NCBI GenBank assembly: GCA_963978545.1
Contig: OZ021723.1
Span: 95,276,002 to 95,340,001 of the forward strand
Direction: 5' to 3'
DNA: 64,000 nucleotides
Source of the DNA: Linyphia triangularis
Taxonomy: Eukaryota; Arthropoda; Arachnida; Araneae; Linyphiidae
Part shown: positions 57,015-64,000 of the stretch, piece after piece
Layout of the letters: each line of letters starts with the position of its first letter
Position numbering within the stretch: position 1 is the stretch's first letter
Notes under the pieces: model-generated
What the model saw: only the letters and a program-made list of their open reading frames with translations
What the model was told of the DNA's origin: nothing
The model's database searches: none
Made by a program: the position numbers and the translations under genes

Positions 57015-58271
57015 ATAAATTCATTACTTATGTAAGAACGTATCACCAGAAATTAATGAATATCTAAAATGATTATTAATTAATTGTGTTTGTAATTTAT
57101 GTAGAAATTTTTTAATATTTGAGAACTACCTCTGGTTCAATTTGCAGGCAACGTTTTGTAAAATGTTAGGCCCTTATGATATTATTTTACCCTTTTGATT
57201 ATTTTACCCTTAAGTAATACTATTGGGGGGGGGGGGGGGAGAAAGAAAGAAAAAAAAATCTTTTTTTTTTATACTGCTTTTTTTAAAAATGTCCGTAAAA
57301 TTGTTAAAATGGTAAATACGTAATTGTTTTGAAATCCAATACATTGATTTGTTTGAAAATTTTGCCTTGAAATAAAAATTATCTAATAATCATTAGTTAT
57401 TTAATAAGTTTTTCTAAAATATCAGAAAATTCTGTAAAATTGTAGTACTCGATTAATCGACAGCAAACTTTTATAATTGAAATTTTATTTTAAAATTTAA
57501 AACTTAAAAAAAAAAAAAATCTTTATATTGTTTTTGTCCTATCCTTTCTAGTTTGTCTAGAAAATACGATATTTTAGTATGCTGATTTATAAGTTTATAT
57601 GTATTTCTTGGCCTATTATGTTGAATATGCAATAACCTCGAATACCATGAAATGAATTTAATTGAGACCTTAAACTGTTTAAATAAAGGTCACATAATCT
57701 AAAATGCTGTTTTCGAAAGTTTCCAAAATGTCTGTTCGTTGCTTTTCTTTCTTACAAAAACTACCAGTTGGAAATATTTTCTAGCGTATGGGAGTTTGCC
57801 TCTTCATTTTTCTACCTAAATAAGCCAATAAAATAGCTTTCGAAAAATGTAACCTCTTACTAGGAATAAATAAATGGAAGCCGATATGCATTTCACAAGA
57901 TGTTTTAACAAACTATTTTCTTAAAAATCAGTACACATAAGGACATTTTAACTTTTATTGAAACGAAAAAATTAAAACAATAATTTATTTTAATTCTTGT
58001 ATTTTAATGTTTAGAAATGAATATTATTGAGATAATTTTTTTACAGGCTGTATTACAGTATTTTATAAAGCCAAAACATATCATGAGAGCACCCAATTAA
58101 CGCTGGTGTACTATTTCTATTACCAAAACCTTTTTTACATTTACCAGGGTTCGGCAGATGTTTCTGTGCAAAGAGCCAAACATTCAATAATCATCAGAAT
58201 CGCAGTACATTTAAAGAGCGGAAATACGAGTTTTTAACAACGAACATTTTTATAGTATAAAAATCATGGCA
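57015..58271. other. AT-rich stretch with a 15-base G run
   Basis: G run at 57225-57239 followed by A- and T-rich strings. No gene supported. Confidence 0.6.
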
Positions 58272-58279
58272 GATGAGAC

Positions 58280-59816
<1,537 letters not shown>

Positions 59817-59824
59817 AATGAGAC

Positions 59825-61129
59825 AAGTCAGCTGTCCAAATTTGGTGTTAATTAACGCATACGATTTAATTCATTCTTTTTTAAATTCTCGATTTTTCAC
59901 ATCAATTTTTTTCTTCGTTTTGGATGAAATCGAACTCGGGTTTTTCCAATCAAGTGTATAAAAAGCAAAGGTCGTTTTAGCAACACGCGCATGTGTAAAA
60001 TTTTACAGCAAAATTTGCCGTCTACCTCAGTCGGAGACAAGAGAACAACGAACGTCAACAAAAGCTCGATGCAATTGGAATTGTGACGCATCATGGGCGC
60101 ACTCATATAGCGCATTCTGATTGCTCTGTATTTTGACTGGGAAGGTACCAGGGGGCCGCTAACTTTAAGTTGGTATTTGAGAACAGTGCTATCAGTTCAT
60201 CTTACTCCTCTAATTTATCTTTGTTTTTTCTCGTTTTCTCTATATTTCTGGTTTGAGAATACGCAGCAAGTTTAGTATTTGTTTACCCAAACAATGAAAA
60301 AATGTATAATCATTTATTGCTTCATCTTATTCTTAGGTTAAATGTCCTGAATGCATATAACTGTGGAGATATTATCTTTTTAGTATCGACGCTAATATGT
60401 GTATATGGGCGAGGGAGGGTAATTGGGCCCGAGTTACATTTGCATAGGGGCCGAAAATCCTGTCGGCTGCCCTGTCTGTATTTAAGGGAATGTTGGTGAA
60501 ACACGGCTAAATTTTATTTCATTATGTTAAACTTACAGCACATAAGGAACATTTCTGTACCTCAGAAGTAAACTATCATAAAATGCGGGATCCCATAAAT
60601 GCAATTTAGTGTTTAACATTGCACTCCTGGTAGTTTATCTTAAGTACAGATTTATAAATTGTAGTATCGTAAAAACGTGTTACGAGGTAAAAATTACGCT
60701 CAGAGTGAATTATGAAATTAAGCTATTGTTTATAACAAAGCATGTACTATTTAAAAAATTCTACCCCAACGCAATTCAATAACTTTTCGCCACAAAAATA
60801 GCTGATTTTTTTTCGGCCCATAAAACTTTTCGAAGAAACAAAAAAGTTACTTGTCTATGAAAAAATTGTTAATGTTTTCTAGGCTGCGTTACTATGTGTC
60901 AACAACTAATTAAGCATATTTCTATAAGAATTTGATAAAACGTTCCAACGCTTCCGTTTTAATAATATTATTGCAGATTGATAAAAAATTAATTAATTAT
61001 AATTATAAAACAACGTACGTACCGGTTTTTACAGCGAGAATTAAAGATGAAAGTATTTCATCTTCCGTGTCCGTCAAGCTCTTGGTCAAGCTCTTTAACC
61101 AACATTCGAATGCCAAACTCAAAACCGGT
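59825..61129. other. Unassigned stretch
   Basis: Short mid-GC patches at 59940-60180 and 60405-60480 (GGGCCCGAGTTACATTTGCA, CTGTCGGCTGCCCTG). These might be repeat edges but no pairing was found. The first third of a 207-codon frame (60932-61555) lies here and is discussed under rejected items. Confidence 0.45.
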
Positions 61130-62048
61130 TGCAAGATAAGTCTAGTCACACACGTTTTACGGGGGAGATCTTATCTGATCTGCGGCAAGGGGAGGGGAAA
61201 GACTGCAGCCTTTGGAATTCGACCCTTTACCTACCCTTTCGAAAAGGGGGGGTTGCTGATGCCCTGGAATTCGACCCTTTACATATCCTTTTCGAAAGGT
61301 GTTACTTTCCAAGCTTTTCACGGCTGCCCTTTTCGAACCCTTTTATTAGAGGGGAAAGACTGCAGCCTTTGGAATTCGACCCTTTACCTACCCTTTCGAA
61401 AAGGGGGGGTTGCTGATGCCCTGGAATTCGACCCTTTACAAATCCTTTTCGAAAGGTGTTACTTTCCAAGCTTTTCACGGCTGCCCTTTTCAAACCCTTT
61501 TATTAGAGGGTTACTCGGCAAGCTTAGAACTGCAAGTCTAATGACAAGCATATGACAAGGTTTTCGTAAGCTTGCATGCTATCTGGGATAGTGCTGTAAA
61601 AACAGCATTATGGGATGTGTGTCTTGAAACAACATTGGCAAGATTCAATATTGAACACTCATGTGGAAGATTCATGTTTAAACAACATTGGTAAAAGTGA
61701 ACACTATCATGTGGTAACAATGGGATGCATCCATGTTGAAACAACATTGACATTCAACGTGGAAACCACATTGGCAAAAATGAACACTCTCACGTGGAAA
61801 CAATGTGACAAATCCACGTTGAACCAATATTGACATTCAACATTGAAACCACGTGGGCAATAGCTAGCATGTGGAAGCAGTGTGATATATCTACGTTGAA
61901 ACAACGTTGGCACTCAACATTGTATCCACGCTCCTTTAAGTGAACACTTCCGCTTGAAAACAACGTTGCAGTTCCACGTTGAAACAACATTGTGCATGTT
62001 GGTATTTAACGTTGACACCACATTGAAACAATATGGTTGCGTTGCTTG
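61130..62048 (-). repeat. Family E element, copy 3 (largest)
   Basis: Reading on the minus strand from 62048: CCCAAGCAACGCAACC, then about 430 bp of minisatellite with interleaved AACGTTGAAAC, ACCACGTGGG and AACACT.NC.TGTGGAA motifs, then CTATCCCAGATAGCATGCAA (61588-61569), then a 157-bp tandem duplication. The same order occurs at 50655-51300 and, in part, at 45402. No coding capacity. Confidence 0.78.
61201..61514. repeat. 157-bp tandem duplication
   Basis: Units 61201-61357 and 61358-61514 are nearly identical. Each contains GGAATTCGACCCTTTAC twice and the palindromes CCCTTTCGAAAAGGG and CCTTTTCGAAAGG, then TTCCAAGCTTTTCACGGCTG. The period is not a multiple of three, so any frame crossing it changes phase between units. 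Confidence 0.97.
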
Positions 62049-62200
62049 GGATTAAGCCTATTTATATAATAATATGGTTCAAAACACTTTTCTGATCTCT
62101 ATAAGATCAGACAGAAGAGTTCGTTCATTTGGTAACTCTTAGGGAACTTCACATCTTGATTGCAAATAAAAATATGAGTTAAAAAGTAAGTTATTCGCGA

Positions 62201-62239
<39 letters not shown>

Positions 62240-63137
62240 TTACAAAACGCAACCACTTAGCGAAGTGTTTAAATATAAAAAAAACTTCAGACTGGCATGG
62301 TTTAATTCTATACCCATCAACCTTAACATAGAAATCATTAAGTCTTTAAATGTTGCCGAATAGGGTATTTTACACCATCAACAAATAATTACCAAATGCG
62401 GCATATTTATAGTATTTAAACAAATAATAATAATGCAAGCAGTTTTAACTCGAAATAATTGCTCAAATTTTTATAAATCAAATTTGAAAAATTGCTTTTC
62501 TGAGCGCCTCGTCATGTGATCAGAAAAGCTTGGATAAACTCCTCTGCAGAGTGCGACGTCAATGTTGACCACATTTGTAAGCAAACAGCTTCATACGTTT
62601 ATTTTAAAGCTTGGTTCATCTCTTTTCCTACTATAAGATAAATTATGACTATTGAAGGTAACTTTTAGGAAATATTTATTTAAAGAAGTGTTATTGGAAC
62701 ATTCGAAGACGGTTTTGTAAAGGCACATATTTCGAATTTACCCAAAATAGATGCTTTGATGGTGGGGTTCTTTTTCAAGTCAAGCTCATAATTTTATTCT
62801 GCAGAGTTTAGAAATGTTAAAACATTTGTGTAAGTATCAACAATTCTCACAGTTCTTATAATTAAAAAAGCAACAACAACACTTTTACAGTTATAATAAT
62901 CATAAAAACATTAGGATAAAAAAAGAAAAAATAGCAATTAATTTAATCCGCTGAGTACTGTTAAAACGGAGTGAAAAGGAACAATTTTCAACTTTCAAAG
63001 TAAAAATAGAGTGTAATAATATCGTTAACGAACATATTTTTGACTTAGGAACGTGGGTCTTACCTTCTTCTATAATGATCAAGCCCAAAAATGTTGGAAA
63101 AAACGTGACTTGCATTTATTTTGATTTTTTTCGTGTT
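62049..63137. other. AT-rich stretch with a 35-base poly(T)
   Basis: Poly(T) at 62204-62238. At 62500-62570 there is a mild mid-GC patch. No gene supported. Confidence 0.6.
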
Positions 63138-63174
63138 GTTCCGATTCACCCCGCAGAAAGGGATGAAGCGGAAC
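63138..63174. repeat. Hairpin with GTTCCG stem and CCCC loop
   Basis: GTTCCGATTCACCCC (63138-63152) pairs with GGGATGAAGCGGAAC (63160-63174) with two mismatches. Closest in layout to the hairpin at 15078. Confidence 0.75.
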
Positions 63175-63506
63175 ACTCGTTATAATTTATAGCTGATATT
63201 ATTTAAAAAAGTCAAAATGGTGAAAAAGACAAGTAATAATGCATTGAGGCGAATAGAAAGACAAGATTATCATAAACCCTTTAATCTGTAACCTTTTATC
63301 TACTGACGTTACTTATAAGTCCAGTCATTGTACTGCATTTCTCATGGTACTGTACAGATTTAAATGCTTTGAAACCCATCTGGACTTTGAAGTCCACTTC
63401 TATGAAGTTTGTTCTTCACCTATTGAATGACAGCACAAGATTGCTTCTTTTTGGAAACATTAAGTAATGAAAAGAGTTAGTACAAATTAAAAAAAATTCA
63501 GTAAAT

Positions 63507-63727
63507 AAAGGGTTAACTGCTGTAGTTGGGTGTTTTGATCTTTTTTGGCGCAAAGGCAACACGTGGTTCATAATGCTCCAAAAAATTTGGTGAAGATCAA
63601 TTTAAAATTTCAGTAACAAAGAATTGGAAAAATTAATTTAAAGTCAAAGATTAAATATTTTAGGGGATTGGAAGCATTCTACAAAAAATGACCCGTGGTC
63701 TATCAGACCGCATACAGTAATTAAAGG
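63507..63727. mobile_element. TTAA MITE, type 2 (piggyBac-like), copy 2
   Basis: About 220 bp homologous end to end with 10241-10457. The right end TTAAAGG then TTAA (63728-63731) is intact; the left end is changed to GGGTTAACTGCTGT and its TTAA is lost. Body landmarks CAACACGTGGTTCATAATGC and GGATTGGAAGCATTCTAC match the 10-kb copy. Confidence 0.8.
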
Positions 63728-63731
63728 TTAA

Positions 63732-64000
63732 TATGACAGACACGAAATGTTTTTGTCAAAACAATTCATGCAAACAAAACAAATATTTTGGTTTCAAATT
63801 TACCAAAAAAAAAAAAAATTCAATAGTGCATCAATACTTAAACTCAATATAGTATAGTTAAAGCATTTAAAAGAATTAAATAAAGTATTACTTGCATCAA
63901 AATGATCTTCACAGAAGTGAATCGTAATCTGTGGTGAAAACTAAGTTGATTATCTTCTTGCAAGATTTAACCACTTTTTCTGTATGTCTTCTTTCCTGGG
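63732..64000. other. Unassigned window end
   Basis: AT-rich sequence with no recognised feature. Confidence 0.6.

Noticed and set aside
60150..60476. hAT element between CAGGGGGCCGC and GGCTGCCCTG
   Set aside because: The ends match poorly beyond CAGGG and the flanking 8-mers (GAAGGTAC and TCTGTATT) do not match.
60932..61555. 207-codon plus-strand open frame, the longest in the window
   Set aside because: Most of it reads through the 157-bp tandem duplication. The period is not divisible by three, so the two copies are read in different frames, and no domain is visible.

Overview
This window is strongly AT-rich eukaryotic nuclear DNA, probably from an arthropod and plausibly a spider or other arachnid. 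The group assignment rests on the mix of transposon families and is not proven. I found no intact protein-coding gene, rRNA gene, free-standing tRNA gene or CRISPR array in 64 kb. Nearly all the long open frames are low-complexity sequence, antisense readings of SINEs, or readings of tandem repeats. The window reads as intergenic or very large intronic sequence built from old and young mobile elements.

Layout. Positions 1-1060: a partial transposon end, then a long GA-rich purine tract with a (TA)n block. 1.6-2.5 kb: first copy of repeat family A (other copies near 17, 21 and 53.5 kb). 8.7-14.2 kb: two inverted copies of repeat family B, enclosing two abutting TTAA-flanked MITEs, a 27-bp tandem array and a GC-rich 337-bp insertion with a 16-bp target-site duplication. 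15-19.5 kb: a SINE, a TAGGGGAG-ended repeat and further A and B copies. 21.6 kb: a Harbinger-type MITE (second copy at 34.8 kb). 23.6-26 kb: tandem duplications of about 170 and 396 bp. 26.3 kb: a MITE with a 34-bp perfect inverted repeat, interrupted by a SINE. 30.8-31.4 kb: the 3' end of a non-LTR retrotransposon. 36.2-37.3 kb: a decayed gene of an arthropod repeat-associated family. 38.8-41.6 kb: a complete-ended but internally deleted hAT transposon carrying a second kind of SINE. 42.8 and 52 kb: two related arrays of about 135-bp units (family C). 45.4-51.3 and 61.1-62.0 kb: family E, with AACGTTGAAAC-type minisatellites next to 51-bp and 157-bp tandem repeats. 48.7 and 54.7 kb: two more MITEs. 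58.3-59.8 kb: a non-autonomous hAT-like element holding about 310 bp of TA repeat.

How the parts relate. The five copies of the main tRNA-derived SINE each have their own target-site duplication. They end in the same AACAACCAACCAAC tail as the LINE 3' end at 30.8 kb, which suggests a LINE-SINE partnership. Families A, B and C look different overall but share a head layout: a TGTCTGTNTGT-like tract followed at short distance by a core resembling CTGAAATTTNGCANATAG. The only hint of a host gene is a weak chain of promoter-like, splice-like and poly(A)-like signals between 45.9 and 50.15 kb.
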